Shown: piece by piece, positions 34,772 through 43,937 of the stretch
Numbering within the stretch: position 1 is the first letter of the stretch
Layout: every line of letters begins with the position of its first letter
From: Paenibacillus piscarius
GTDB lineage: Bacteria > Bacillota > Bacilli > Paenibacillales > Paenibacillaceae
DNA length: 64,000 nucleotides
Direction: 5' to 3'
Assembly (NCBI RefSeq): GCF_022234545.1
Contig: NZ_JAIEUI010000023.1
Span: forward strand, 1-64,000
Notes under the pieces: model-generated
Told to the model about the DNA's origin: nothing
Database searches by the model: none
What the model saw: only the letters and a program-made list of their open reading frames with translations
Made by a program: the position numbers and the translations under genes

Positions 34772-36523
34772 CTATTCATCCCCCATCAGCATTTGATCAA
34801 TGGTCGAGCCTTGAGTAACCATCGGGTAGACATTCTCGTCTTTGGGAACAACGAACTCTACCAGGACGGGTCCAGGGGTTTCCATGGCTTCTTTCCAGGC
34901 AGCACCGGCTTCCTCTTTGTTCGTAGCCCGCAGTCCTTTAACCCCGTAAGCCTCAGCCAGCTTCACGAAATCCGGGCTTCCGGCCAGATCGGTGTAGCTG
35001 TAGCGCTTCTCATAGATCAGGTTCTGCCACTGGCGTACCATTCCGAGCACCTGATTGTTGATGACTACAATCTTAACCGGTATGTTATGAATCGCACAGA
35101 TTGCCAGCTCCTGGGAACACATCTGCATGCCGCCGTCTCCGTTAATAGATACAACCAGCCGCTGCGGATGAGCCATCTGTGCTCCGATCGCTGAAGGAAA
35201 GCCGAAGCCCATCGTGCCGAGCCCTCCCGAAGTGATCCAGGAACGCGGATGATTGAACTTGTAATACTGGGCTGCCCACATCTGATGCTGGCCTACGTCA
35301 GTAGTGACAATCGCTTCACCCTTTGTTGTATCATTGATCATCTGAATAACCCACTGCGGCTTCAGTTCGGTGTCTGAATCCTTGTAACGAAGCGGATACT
35401 CCAGCTTCCACTGCGCAATCTGTGTTCTCCAGGCATCCGCCTGCGCCGCACGCTTCACATCCGGGATGAGCATTTCCAGCACGGTCTTAACATCGCCGAC
35501 AATCGGAATGTCCGTCGCTACATTCTTCCCGATCTCGGCGGGGTCGATGTCGATATGCACGATCTTCGCCTGCGGCGCGAAGCCGTTCAGCTTGCCGGTT
35601 ACACGGTCATCGAACCGGGCACCGATATTAATCAGCAGATCGCATTGCTGGATCGCATTATTCGCGGTGTATGTTCCATGCATTCCCGGCATCCCCATCC
35701 ACAGCTCTTCCGCACTCGGATAACAGCCCAGACCCAGCAGTGTAGTGGTGATCGGAATCTCTGTACGCTTCACGAATTCATACATCGCCTCATGTGCTCC
35801 GGAGTAGATCACTCCGCCGCCTGCAATAATAATCGGGCGCTCCGCAGCAGCGATGGCCTTCACCAGCTTATCCAGCTGCAGCTTGTTGGGAACGGTACGC
35901 GGGTTGTAGCCCCGGAGGTTAACCCCCTGCTCCTGGGCTGGCGTGAACAGCGTCATTGCAGCCGATACATCCTTCGGAATATCGATCAGTACCGGACCCT
36001 TACGTCCTGTATTAGCAATATGGAAGGCTTCATGGATAATGCGCGGAAGCTCTTCAACATCCCGTACCAGATAGCTGTGCTTCGTGATCGGCATCGTAAT
36101 GCCGGTAATATCCGCTTCCTGAAAAGCATCTGTACCAATCAGGCTGGAGAATACGTTGCCGGTGATCACTACAAGCGGAACAGAATCCATAAAAGCTGTA
36201 GCGATTCCTGTCACCAGATTGGTTGCTCCCGGACCTGAAGTGGCGATACATACGCCTACCTTGCCGCTTGCTCTGGCATATCCGTCCGCCGCATGGATCG
36301 CTCCCTGCTCATGGCGTGTCAGAATGTGCTGGAAGTCATCGAATCCATATAACGCATCATAGATATAGAGTACCGCTCCGCCCGGATAGCCGAATACGGT
36401 GTCTACCCCTTCCAGCACCAGACTGCGCAGCAGGACCTCGGACCCTGAAATCACCTCGGGTTTCTTCCACTTCTCACGTAACTGCTCTATCGACCGCACC
36501 TGTTCAGGTAATTGCGCGCTCAT
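34772..36523 (-). CDS. ilvB: Acetolactate synthase large (catalytic) subunit
   Basis: IlvB is the thiamine-diphosphate enzyme that joins two pyruvates (or pyruvate and 2-oxobutyrate). The 583-residue sequence has the catalytic Glu in [15 protein letters not shown] near residue 60 and the ThDP/Mg site from [13 protein letters not shown] to VVINN near residues 450-480. The central FAD-binding domain is present. The ATG at 36523 has gaagggagg upstream; a TTG six codons earlier overlaps that site. First gene of the operon, about 100 bases after the T-box terminator, so its expression should rise when the cognate tRNA is uncharged. Confidence 0.97.
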   Translation of the reverse strand: MSAQLPEQVRSIEQLREKWKKPEVISGSEVLLRSLVLEGVDTVFGYPGGAVLYIYDALYGFDDFQHILTRHEQGAIHAADGYARASGKVGVCIATSGPGATNLVTGIATAFMDSVPLVVITGNVFSSLIGTDAFQEADITGITMPITKHSYLVRDVEELPRIIHEAFHIANTGRKGPVLIDIPKDVSAAMTLFTPAQEQGVNLRGYNPRTVPNKLQLDKLVKAIAAAERPIIIAGGGVIYSGAHEAMYEFVKRTEIPITTTLLGLGCYPSAEELWMGMPGMHGTYTANNAIQQCDLLINIGARFDDRVTGKLNGFAPQAKIVHIDIDPAEIGKNVATDIPIVGDVKTVLEMLIPDVKRAAQADAWRTQIAQWKLEYPLRYKDSDTELKPQWVIQMINDTTKGEAIVTTDVGQHQMWAAQYYKFNHPRSWITSGGLGTMGFGFPSAIGAQMAHPQRLVVSINGDGGMQMCSQELAICAIHNIPVKIVVINNQVLGMVRQWQNLIYEKRYSYTDLAGSPDFVKLAEAYGVKGLRATNKEEAGAAWKEAMETPGPVLVEFVVPKDENVYPMVTQGSTIDQMLMGDE

Positions 36524-36625
36524 CAGTATTCCTCCCTTCAATCATTCACATGCATTATCCTAATGACAGAACGTCATACCAACCATTAATATTAGCGAAC
36601 ACAGCCTAATCCTTCCGCATTGCAA

Positions 36626-36960
36626 CAAAAAAACCTTCCGCCTCCCACGCGCAGAAGAAGCGCGTGAGGGACGAAAGGTTTAGCTTCCGTGGTACCACCC
36701 ATGTTTGCATAACATCTCACGATGTTACGCCTTATCAGGATACAAAAATCCATCGATGTAGGCAGGGCCCAAATCTTCGTAACCTGAAGTCCCTAACGCG
36801 GACCAGACGATTCCCCCTAATAATTCCACCGCTCCTGCTGGCAGACCTTTCAGGGAAACAGCTCCGAGGTGAGCTCGTATATAAGGGATTCTGGTGGAGG
36901 TTGCAGCAATTCCTCTCACTCTCTGAGCAAAAGAGCCCTTAAAACTTCGTCCTCATCATT
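36626..36960 (-). promoter_or_regulatory. T-box leader of the ilvB operon (probable leucine specifier)
   Basis: The minus-strand leader has the standard parts: stem I beginning near 36957, a specifier region with gagCTCacc (CTC, leucine) on the 3' side of stem I, the T-box core GGGTGGTACCACGGAAGC at 36700-36683, and a terminator whose stem (aaccttccgcctccc... with gggacgaaaggtt) ends in a seven-T run at 36633-36627. Uncharged tRNA-Leu should pair with the T-box and prevent termination. The specifier assignment is from position in the loop and agrees with the leucine specifier known for B. subtilis ilvB. Confidence 0.88.
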
Positions 36961-36995
36961 GCCGATACATGTATGTTCGTTAAATGTTTAGACAC

Positions 36996-37024
36996 ATTAT
37001 ATGATTCCTCACACGGTTAGTCAA
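36996..37024 (-). promoter_or_regulatory. Sigma-A promoter of the ilvB-leuA operon
   Basis: Minus strand TTGACT (37024-37019), a 17-base spacer, then perfect TATAAT (37001-36996). The predicted start lies about 30 bases before T-box stem I. Confidence 0.85.
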
Positions 37025-37141
37025 TACCCATCTGCGGGATAAACCTTAAAATCTTCACAAAACATTCGTCTATTCTTGCCGGAACGCCCACACTCCGCCA
37101 GGCATATGATGTACGACAATGCGTGGAAAGGGGCATTTGAT

Positions 37142-37588
37142 ATGATTCGTTACCGGAGACCCCGGCAGGATGACGCCGTAATTTACGACTTGATTGAGAA
37201 GCAGCTTGTCCCGCTGTCCCATCTCCCGCCGGCCATTATTAATCAGGTCAGGAAGGATCTGCCCCGCCGCCTGGGACAGGGGGTTACCCTGGTTGCTTGT
37301 CCCGACTACGAAAGCGATCCGCTGGGATTCGTGCACTTCATGCTGCACGGAGACCTGCTCTACATTGATATGCTTGCCATTGCGCCGGCTGCCAGGCGTA
37401 AACGTTACGGGAATATGCTGATGGACCGGGCGGAACGGTTTGCACTATCCCGCGCATGCCACAGAGCGAAGGTCTCCGTGGATACCGGGAATACCGCCGC
37501 CCTTGCTTTTTATGAGAAACTGGGCTACAGCGTAGCCCGTTATCAACCGCAAAATTATTGCTATGAGCTGGAGAAGCAATTCCGTTGA
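37142..37588 (+). CDS. GNAT family N-acetyltransferase
   Basis: A 148-residue GNAT enzyme that transfers an acetyl group from acetyl-CoA to an unknown amine. The acetyl-CoA-binding segment is IDMLAIAPAARRKRYGNML near residue 85, followed by RAERFALSRACHRAKVSV and the C-terminal GNTAALAFYEKLGY motif of N-terminal-acetyltransferase-like members. The ATG at 37142 has aaagggg about nine bases upstream; earlier in-frame ATGs have none. It is divergent from the ilvB operon and convergent with the Gly/Tyr-rich gene. Confidence 0.85.
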   Translation: MIRYRRPRQDDAVIYDLIEKQLVPLSHLPPAIINQVRKDLPRRLGQGVTLVACPDYESDPLGFVHFMLHGDLLYIDMLAIAPAARRKRYGNMLMDRAERFALSRACHRAKVSVDTGNTAALAFYEKLGYSVARYQPQNYCYELEKQFR

Positions 37589-37610
37589 CATCTCTAGCCC
37601 ATACTACTGC

Positions 37611-37955
37611 TTAGAAGAATCCGATGGGCGGAACGCCGTAACCCGGACGGGGACCGTATCCGCCATAAGGGCCGGGACCATACCCGTAACCATAACCGCC
37701 CCCGTAGGGAACGCCGCCGTAACCGTAGCCTCCGCCGTAGGCGTAAGGGGCCGTACCAATAGCCAGCAAATCGAATAATACCAGCGGAATCAGCGCCTTG
37801 GTTTGTACTTTTTTACCACTGATGCGCTGCAGGATTAACCGGTTGCCCGCGATGCGGACCAATTTCCCCGTTACCTTGCTGCCGTCTTTTTTGACCGCTA
37901 CTATATGTTTACCGATCAGCTTTGTTACCTGTTTTTTTGTAACCGGCTGTACCAT
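37611..37955 (-). CDS. Gly/Tyr-rich protein with Sm-like N-terminal part (114 aa)
   Basis: The N-terminal ~60 residues (KLIGKHIVAVKKDGSKVTGKL then VRIAGNRLILQRISGK) resemble a small Sm-like or DUF2642-type beta-barrel. A short hydrophobic bridge (ALIPLVLFDLLAIG) leads to a tail of about 45 residues made almost only of Gly, Tyr and Pro (GYGYGGVPYGGGYGYGYG). Such tails occur in spore-coat and adhesive or phase-separating proteins. The ATG has aaggaggag upstream. It has no operon partner. I infer a spore-surface or envelope role but cannot prove it; RNA binding by the N-terminal part is another possibility. Confidence 0.75.
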   Translation of the reverse strand: MVQPVTKKQVTKLIGKHIVAVKKDGSKVTGKLVRIAGNRLILQRISGKKVQTKALIPLVLFDLLAIGTAPYAYGGGYGYGGVPYGGGYGYGYGPGPYGGYGPRPGYGVPPIGFF

Positions 37956-38105
37956 GATATCCCTCCTCCTTAAGTTTCTTCAACAGTCTATTCGCCTCAC
38001 CCGGTATTTGCCTGTACATCTGCCCGGCACCTGCGGGTAATGTATCGCCAGAAGCAGCAATCTCCAAAATCCCCTCGATGTGGGGTTGTAGCTTCGATGG
38101 TGACT

Positions 38106-38142
38106 AAAAAAGCGCATTCCCGGAGTAACCGGAAATGCGCTT
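38106..38142 (-). terminator. Terminator of the nup operon
   Basis: Minus strand: aagcgcatttccgg/ccgggaatgcgctt stem with a five-base loop, then a T run, 33 bases after the last permease gene. Confidence 0.85.
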
Positions 38143-38174
38143 AAATTCATGCTTAGATTGTCCGCACTGTACTT

Positions 38175-39131
38175 CTAGCGTTTGCTTGGGTCGTACGGCT
38201 CGCCCAGAGCCTTCGGCGCCGAGGAGCGTCCGACAGCACTCACCAGTACGATGATCGTCAGCACATAAGGAATCATGAAGATGAATTCTTGCGGGATGTT
38301 CTTGGACCATTCAAACAGCTGTACATAGTTGCGGATCGCCTGGGAAAAGCCGAAGAAGACCGCTGCCCCGAAGGCGCCCAGCGGATTCCACTTCCCGAAG
38401 ATCATTGCGGCAATGGCAATGAAGCCTTGCCCGGAGATAGTGTTGTGGGCAAAGGTACCGGTTGTCGTCAGAGTAATGGTCGCTCCGCCGATACCGGCCA
38501 GAAGTCCGCTCAGCATAACGCCGACATATCTCATTCTGTTGACATTGACCCCAAGGGTGTCAGCAGCACTCGGATGCTCACCGACAGCGCGCAGACGGAG
38601 CCCGAACGGGGTTTTGAACAGGACGAAATAAATAACAATGACTAAGATAATCGCCAGGTAGGTGGTCGGGTAGGAATTGAAAATCCCTTCTCCAATCACC
38701 GGAATCTTGGACAATCCGGGAACAGCCACCTTGTTGAAGCCATCAATCAGCGGAGTCTCGCCGGAGCCTTCAAAAATCAGCTTCACCATATACAGCGTAC
38801 TGCCCGCAGCCAGAAAGTTGATTACCGTACCGCTGATCGTCTGGTCTGCCTTGAAGGTAATGGAAGCAACCGCATGAATCAGAGAGCCGATCACGCCTAC
38901 GGCCATAGCGCTAAGCACTCCAACCCAAGGAGCCCATGCGCCCATGCCTGCTTCCTGGGCATAATATCCGCCTACCGCTGCTGCAAATGCACCAAACATC
39001 ATCAAGCCTTCCAGTCCGATATTGACCACACCGGAGCGTTCAGAGAAGATGCCGCCAAGGGAGGCGAAGATCAGCGCTGTCGAGAAAACAAGCGTCGTAT
39101 TGAGCAATTGGCCTAGGATTACAAAATCCAT
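38175..39131 (-). CDS. nupQ: Nucleoside ABC transporter permease (NupQ-like)
   Basis: A 318-residue BPD_transp_2-type permease with about eight membrane helices, the second permease of a BmpA-type importer. Signature stretches include GGIFSERSGVVNIGLEGLM near residue 27 and LRAVGEHPSAADTLGVNV near residue 180, which match B. subtilis NupQ (YufQ). It starts one base after the NupP stop, so the two permeases are coupled. Substrate is inferred from homology to the B. subtilis guanosine importer; other purine nucleosides are possible. Last gene of the operon. Confidence 0.9.
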   Translation of the reverse strand: MDFVILGQLLNTTLVFSTALIFASLGGIFSERSGVVNIGLEGLMMFGAFAAAVGGYYAQEAGMGAWAPWVGVLSAMAVGVIGSLIHAVASITFKADQTISGTVINFLAAGSTLYMVKLIFEGSGETPLIDGFNKVAVPGLSKIPVIGEGIFNSYPTTYLAIILVIVIYFVLFKTPFGLRLRAVGEHPSAADTLGVNVNRMRYVGVMLSGLLAGIGGATITLTTTGTFAHNTISGQGFIAIAAMIFGKWNPLGAFGAAVFFGFSQAIRNYVQLFEWSKNIPQEFIFMIPYVLTIIVLVSAVGRSSAPKALGEPYDPSKR

Positions 39132-40208
39132 CTATAACACCTTCTCTTTCTTGCGCTTGAAGTAGAACGGTTTGAGCACCCAGCGTACAATGCCTTGCGC
39201 AGCAATGAAGAATATGATCGAACCGATAACGATGCGGATCAGTTCAGGAGGAACATCCGCCCCGAAGCTCATTCCGGCAGATCCGTATGTCAACGTGCCG
39301 TACAGAATTGCCGCCAGAATAACACCCAGCGGATGGGTCAGCCCGAGCAGCGCCACGGCAATGCCGTCAAACCCGTAGCCAGGTGACGCAGCAAAGACCG
39401 ATTGATAATGGAATACACCCAGTACTTCACCCGCGCCTGCCAAGCCGGCGAATACACCGCTGATGAACATAGCCTTGACTACATTACGCCCGACGTTCAT
39501 CCCTGCATATTCCGCAGCATTCGGGTTGAGGCCGACAGCGCGCATCTCGTACCCCTGCTTGGTCTTCCACAGATACACATAGAAGAAGGTGGCTGCCGCC
39601 AGTGCAATAACAGTCCCCCAGTGCAGGCGGGCATTATCGAAGGTGGAGAACAGGAAGGTCATCGACAGTGAGGCCGGATTGTCCTCAGAACGGTTCTGCC
39701 CCTGCAGCAGCAGGAATGTCCGGACGATATAATTCGACAGGAATAAGGCAATCCAGTTCAGCATGATGGTTGTAATAACTTCATTGATGCCGCGCTTAGC
39801 CTTCAGGAAGCCGGCAATCCCGGCCCATAGGCCTCCGCATACTCCGGCAGCTATGACCGCAAGCGGAACTAACAGGAAGGAGGGCAAAGTCCCGCCAAGC
39901 TTAATGCCGACAACAGAGGCTGCCGTCATGCCAATCAAGACCTGCCCGTCCGCACCGATATTGAACATCCCTGAACGGAAGGCAAAAGCCACGGCCAGAC
40001 CTGTCAGCATCAGCGGCGTCATCTCACGTATAGCCTCGCCGAAATCATACGGACTGCCGAATACGCGCTTGAACAGCGCAGAATATGCGGCAATTGGATC
40101 GTATCCGCCGATCAGCATTACAACCGCGCCGACAATGAAACCCATCAGAATCGCTACAAGCGGGACAATATAGCTGTCTGTCGCAAATATTTTTTTGAAC
40201 TTAGACAT
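39132..40208 (-). CDS. nupP: Nucleoside ABC transporter permease (NupP-like)
   Basis: A 358-residue permease with a first helix at about residues 12-32 and the conserved GLAVAFAFRSGMFNIGADGQ motif near residue 77, typical of the larger of the two BmpA-system permeases (YufP/NupP). The EMRAVGLNPNAAEYAGMNV loop contacts the ATPase. It ends in a basic KRKKEK tail. The ATG at 40208 overlaps the ATPase gene end by eight bases. It should pair with NupQ in a 1:1 channel. Confidence 0.9.
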   Translation of the reverse strand: MSKFKKIFATDSYIVPLVAILMGFIVGAVVMLIGGYDPIAAYSALFKRVFGSPYDFGEAIREMTPLMLTGLAVAFAFRSGMFNIGADGQVLIGMTAASVVGIKLGGTLPSFLLVPLAVIAAGVCGGLWAGIAGFLKAKRGINEVITTIMLNWIALFLSNYIVRTFLLLQGQNRSEDNPASLSMTFLFSTFDNARLHWGTVIALAAATFFYVYLWKTKQGYEMRAVGLNPNAAEYAGMNVGRNVVKAMFISGVFAGLAGAGEVLGVFHYQSVFAASPGYGFDGIAVALLGLTHPLGVILAAILYGTLTYGSAGMSFGADVPPELIRIVIGSIIFFIAAQGIVRWVLKPFYFKRKKEKVL

Positions 40209-41739
40209 CTGCATGACCCCCACGCTTCAGACTGCCCGCCATCATCAGACCCAGCTCCTGGTCATTCGTATCCTGCGGGAATACCTCTCCGACAATCTGC
40301 CCTTCATAGATAACGGCAATCCGGTCGGATACATTCATAGTCTCGTCCAGCTCAAAAGAAATCAGCAATACCGCTTTGCCCTGGTCACGCTGGGCAATCA
40401 GCTGCTTCTGGACGAACTCAATCGCACCGACATCCAGACCACGGGTAGGCTGTGCGGCAATCAGAAGCGTCGGATTTTTGTCTATTTCCCGCGCAATAAT
40501 CGCTTTCTGTTGATTACCGCCGGATAAGGAGCGCGCTTTGTTCTCAATCGAAGGTGTGCGCACATCGAACTGCCTTACAAGATCTTCAGCGTGACGGTCA
40601 ATAACCTCTTTGTTCAGGAATCCGTTCTGATTATATGGGCTCTTATAATAGGTTTCCAGCACCATGTTCTCACTGACTGTGAAATCCAGCACCAGTCCAT
40701 GCTTATGACGGTCCTCCGGGATGTGGGAGACATTCATTTCCGACACCTTACGCGGGGACAGATTGGCAATCTCCTTGCCGGAGACTGTGATTGATCCGGA
40801 ATCAATCTTGCGCAGGCCGGTAATGGCCTGGATCAGCTCACTCTGGCCGTTACCGTCTACGCCGGCAATCCCGAGAATCTCGCCGGCCTTCACTTCAAAG
40901 CTCAGGCCGTTCAGAACAGCTACACCGTCCTTGCTCTTGCTGTTTACATTCGACAGCTTCAGTATACTGTCGCCGATATGAGCCGTCTGCTTGTCCACCT
41001 TGAAGGTGACCCCGCGCCCGACCATTTTCTCAGCCAGCTCATTCGGATTGGTCTCGGAGGTCTTCACGGTATCAATGACCTTCCCGCGCCGGATAATGGT
41101 CACCCGGTCGGATATCTGCATAATTTCCTTCAGCTTATGGGTAATCAGAATAATGGACTTGCCTTCTGCAACGAGCCGCTTCATAATCGCCATCAGTTCA
41201 GTAATCTCCTGTGGCGTAAGCACAGCGGTAGGCTCGTCGAATATAAGTATATCCGCACCGCGGTACAGGGTTTTCATAATCTCTACCCGTTGCTGCATGC
41301 CTACCGAAATATCGTGAATCTTAGCATTCGGATTGACCTGAAGACCATACTGCTCCGATAGCTTACGAACCTGTTCCGCAGCGGATTTATAGTCGATTTT
41401 AAGACCCTTCTTCGGTTCCATACCAAGAACAATGTTCTCCGTAACCGTAAAGGGCTCAACAAGCTTGAAATGTTGGTGAACCATACCAATGCCCAGCTCA
41501 ATAGCCTTGTTGGGGTTATCAATAATAACCGGTTTCCCGTCGATTTCGATGCTGCCTTCATCGGGCTGGTACAGTCCGAATACGATATTCATCAAGGTAG
41601 ATTTACCTGCGCCGTTCTCACCGAGCAGTGCATGAATCTCCCCTTTTTCCAGCGTCAGACTAATGGAGTCGTTCGCAACAATACCGGGAAAGCGTTTTGT
41701 GATTTGCTTCAACTCTACGACAGGAGCCGCAGCACTCAT
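40201..41739 (-). CDS. nupO: Nucleoside ABC transporter ATPase (NupO-like)
   Basis: A 512-residue protein with two fused ABC ATPase domains, as in sugar and nucleoside importers. Domain 1 has Walker A GENGAGKST near residue 38 and Walker B ILIFDEPTAVLTP. Domain 2 has a degenerate Walker A (GVDGNGQSE) but a canonical signature LSGGNQQKA and LLIAAQPTRGLDVGA; one hydrolysing site is the usual arrangement in this family. The ATG has gagggtga upstream. It follows the nupN gene after about 170 bases containing two hairpins that should lower its transcription relative to the binding protein. Confidence 0.92.
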   Translation of the reverse strand: MSAAAPVVELKQITKRFPGIVANDSISLTLEKGEIHALLGENGAGKSTLMNIVFGLYQPDEGSIEIDGKPVIIDNPNKAIELGIGMVHQHFKLVEPFTVTENIVLGMEPKKGLKIDYKSAAEQVRKLSEQYGLQVNPNAKIHDISVGMQQRVEIMKTLYRGADILIFDEPTAVLTPQEITELMAIMKRLVAEGKSIILITHKLKEIMQISDRVTIIRRGKVIDTVKTSETNPNELAEKMVGRGVTFKVDKQTAHIGDSILKLSNVNSKSKDGVAVLNGLSFEVKAGEILGIAGVDGNGQSELIQAITGLRKIDSGSITVSGKEIANLSPRKVSEMNVSHIPEDRHKHGLVLDFTVSENMVLETYYKSPYNQNGFLNKEVIDRHAEDLVRQFDVRTPSIENKARSLSGGNQQKAIIAREIDKNPTLLIAAQPTRGLDVGAIEFVQKQLIAQRDQGKAVLLISFELDETMNVSDRIAVIYEGQIVGEVFPQDTNDQELGLMMAGSLKRGGHADV

Positions 41740-41786
41740 GGAATCACCCTCATCACAGAATATATAATATTGCCTTTAAGACACGG

Positions 41787-41874
41787 CTGTACCGCCCCAG
41801 ACAGGACGGTACAGTTGTGATTGATTATAGCCGATGCTGTACAGAGAACAAGGCCGGTACTTCAACCGGCCTTG
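41787..41874 (-). terminator. Two hairpins between nupN and nupO
   Basis: The first, read from the nupN side, is caaggccggt/accggccttg (41874-41849) followed by ttgttc; the second is ctgtaccg/cggtacag (41814-41787). Neither has a long T run, so they probably cause partial termination or protect the 3' end of the binding-protein message. Confidence 0.55.
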
Positions 41875-41908
41875 CAAATTTGTTGTGTTAACAAGGTGAT
41901 GCTGGCAA

Positions 41909-42994
41909 TTACTCGGAAGGAACCTTGATGGTTCCGTCAACGATCTGTTTGCTGTACTCTTCAACCTTAGCCAGAATCTCAGGGGATACGTTGGCTTTGG
42001 AAGTCTCAGGAATACCTACACCGTTATCCTTCAGACTAAGTACAGTAGTAGTACCGCCTTTGAATGTTCCGTCAATCACCTGCTGGGATACTTTCTTAAC
42101 CGCTTCATCCACACGCTTGATCATGGAAGTCAGGGTCACATCGTCGCCGAATTCCAGGGATTGGTCTTTGTCTACACCGATAACCCATACCTTGGAGCCG
42201 CCGGCCTTGTTGCGGGATTTCGCTTCATTGAATACACCGTTGCCTGTTGCTCCAGCAGCAGGGAAGATGATGTCGTTGCCGTCATTATACAGAGTAGCCG
42301 CCAAAGATTTACCAGTATCTGGCTTGTCATATGCGCCTGCATAAGTGATTTTTACTGTGGCATTTGGATTAACCGCTTCTACACCGGCTTTGAAGCCAAC
42401 TTCGAAACGTTTGATAACCGGGCTTTCCATACCGCCGATGAAGCCGACCTTGTTAGTCTTAGTAGTCAGACCTGCAACTACACCAACCAGGAACGAACCT
42501 TCATTCTCAGCAAAAGTTACAGATTCAACGTTAGGAGCATCCACAACGCTGTCGATGATTGCAAGCTTCGCATCCGGGTTCTCTTTGGCAACCTTCAGCA
42601 GGGCATCACCAAGGTCGAAGCCGATTCCCCAAGTCAGATCATAACCGCCCTTAACGAACTGGTTAAGGTTCGGCTCATAGTCTGCGTTGGACTTACTCTG
42701 CAGATATTTGATCTCTGCGCCGTAATCCTTCTCCATAGCCTGCAGAGCTTCCCAGGAAGACTGGTTGAAGGATTTGTCGTTAACGCCGCCCACGTCAGTT
42801 ACAAGACCCAGCTTAACAGTCTTAGGCGCCTCAGTTGGAGCCGGTGCTTCAGTTGCTGCCGCTGCATCCGTTGGTGCCGCAGTTGCTGCTCCGGAATTAG
42901 AGCCGGAGTTCGCGCTGTTATTGTTACCGCAGCCTGCCAGAATGACAGTGAACGCCATAACCATAACTAAGGATAGTTGGTAAAACTTCTTCAT
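41909..42994 (-). CDS. nupN: BmpA-type nucleoside-binding lipoprotein (NupN-like)
   Basis: A 361-residue substrate-binding lipoprotein. The signal peptide ends in the lipobox ILAGC, so the mature protein is tethered by Cys near residue 22 on the outer face of the membrane. An Ala/Pro/Thr linker is followed by the BmpA fold (LGLVTDVGGVNDKSFNQ; GIGFDLGDALLKVA; GFIGGMESPVIKRFEVGF). B. subtilis NupN, its closest named relative by gene order, binds guanosine. First gene of the operon, with a candidate promoter and a 23-bp near-palindrome 70-120 bases upstream. Confidence 0.92.
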   Translation of the reverse strand: MKKFYQLSLVMVMAFTVILAGCGNNNSANSGSNSGAATAAPTDAAAATEAPAPTEAPKTVKLGLVTDVGGVNDKSFNQSSWEALQAMEKDYGAEIKYLQSKSNADYEPNLNQFVKGGYDLTWGIGFDLGDALLKVAKENPDAKLAIIDSVVDAPNVESVTFAENEGSFLVGVVAGLTTKTNKVGFIGGMESPVIKRFEVGFKAGVEAVNPNATVKITYAGAYDKPDTGKSLAATLYNDGNDIIFPAAGATGNGVFNEAKSRNKAGGSKVWVIGVDKDQSLEFGDDVTLTSMIKRVDEAVKKVSQQVIDGTFKGGTTTVLSLKDNGVGIPETSKANVSPEILAKVEEYSKQIVDGTIKVPSE

Positions 42995-43060
42995 CGAAAG
43001 TGATCCCCCTTAATGAATTGGATGTCTTCTGTGTTCTGCTTGGACATACCATTAGTACAA

Positions 43061-43089
43061 ATTATACCTGCAAAAAAAGCTAAAATCCA
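43061..43089 (-). promoter_or_regulatory. Candidate promoter of the nup operon
   Basis: Minus strand TGGATT (43089-43084), 17-base spacer, perfect TATAAT (43066-43061). The poor -35 hexamer suggests dependence on an activator, and a palindrome abuts it upstream. Confidence 0.55.
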
Positions 43090-43093
43090 GTCT

Positions 43094-43116
43094 ATTAATG
43101 ACCTCAGGTCAATAAT
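43094..43116. promoter_or_regulatory. 23-bp near-perfect palindrome upstream of nupN (candidate operator)
   Basis: attaatgacct-c-aggtcaataat is an 11-1-11 inverted repeat with a single mismatch and a perfect TGACCT/AGGTCA core. It ends five bases upstream of the candidate -35, the usual location for an activator dimer. I do not recognise the regulator. Confidence 0.6.
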
Positions 43117-43298
43117 AATTCGCATTTTTCAGCAAGAAATCGCTTACTATGACACAGTCCGTAATCTCTATGTCTGTTCTATGTTAGTAAAGCTCAAAAT
43201 GACGTTCATGGCGCCAATGCATTAACATTATTATTGCACAGCTTCAGCTTTTCTATTATCATGTATGATTACATATTGTCCACAAAGGGAGTCTGAAC

Positions 43299-43841
43299 AT
43301 GGAACAAGAACACACACACCAGTCTGCACCAGAATTCAAATACTGCCACGAATCCCGCGTCTTCAAAACCGGGCGAGTCTTCCCCAATGATGTTAACAAC
43401 CACAAAACACTGTTCGGCGGCAAGCTGATGAGCACCGTGGACGAGGTCGCCTCGATCTCGGCCATGCGCCATTGCCGTGTCAATGTCGTCACCGCCTCCG
43501 CCGATTCCGTAGACTTCCTGCTGCCGATCCGGCCCACAGATTCCGTCTGCTTCGAATCCTTCGTCTCCTGGACCGGACGCACCAGCATCGAGGTGTTCGT
43601 AAAGATCATCTCTGAGAACCTCTATACCGGGGAGCGCGCCGTAGCCGCTACATCCTTCCTGACCTTCGTCGCAGTTCATGAGGACGGCACTCCGTGCCCG
43701 GTACCGGCAGTTGTGGCCCAGACCGAGGAGGAGAAGCTGATCTGCCAGTCGGCCGATGAGCGCGCTGCACTGCGTAAGCTTAGACGGGCCAGCAGCAAGA
43801 AGCTGGCTTCGATGCTGGGGACTACGAAGTACTGGGAATAG
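43299..43841 (+). CDS. Acyl-CoA thioesterase, hotdog fold (YkhA-like)
   Basis: A 180-residue single-hotdog enzyme that hydrolyses acyl-CoA esters. The N-terminal part has the family signature FPNDVNNHKTLFGGKLMSTV near residue 28, with the catalytic Asn/Asp region in DVNNHKTLFGG, and a second SFVSWTGRTSIEV strand. The C-terminal 30 residues are a basic helical tail (RRASSKKLASMLG). It matches B. subtilis YkhA in length. The ATG has aaagggag upstream. Single gene, convergent with rplT and sharing its terminator. Confidence 0.93.
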   Translation: MEQEHTHQSAPEFKYCHESRVFKTGRVFPNDVNNHKTLFGGKLMSTVDEVASISAMRHCRVNVVTASADSVDFLLPIRPTDSVCFESFVSWTGRTSIEVFVKIISENLYTGERAVAATSFLTFVAVHEDGTPCPVPAVVAQTEEEKLICQSADERAALRKLRRASSKKLASMLGTTKYWE

Positions 43842-43878
43842 GGCGTCCGCTCTGCTTCCCCATCATTCTCACCGCATC

Positions 43879-43922
43879 AAAAAAAGCACCGTCACACGGG
43901 AGTTCCCGCAGGCGGTGCTTTT
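43879..43922. terminator. Bidirectional terminator (rplT / thioesterase)
   Basis: aaaagcaccg/cggtgctttt stem enclosing a cggg/cccg pairing. On the minus strand it is followed by a seven-T run, the end of the infC operon; the plus-strand exit has tttt. Confidence 0.85.
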
Positions 43923-43937
43923 CGGTTTATCTCATTC

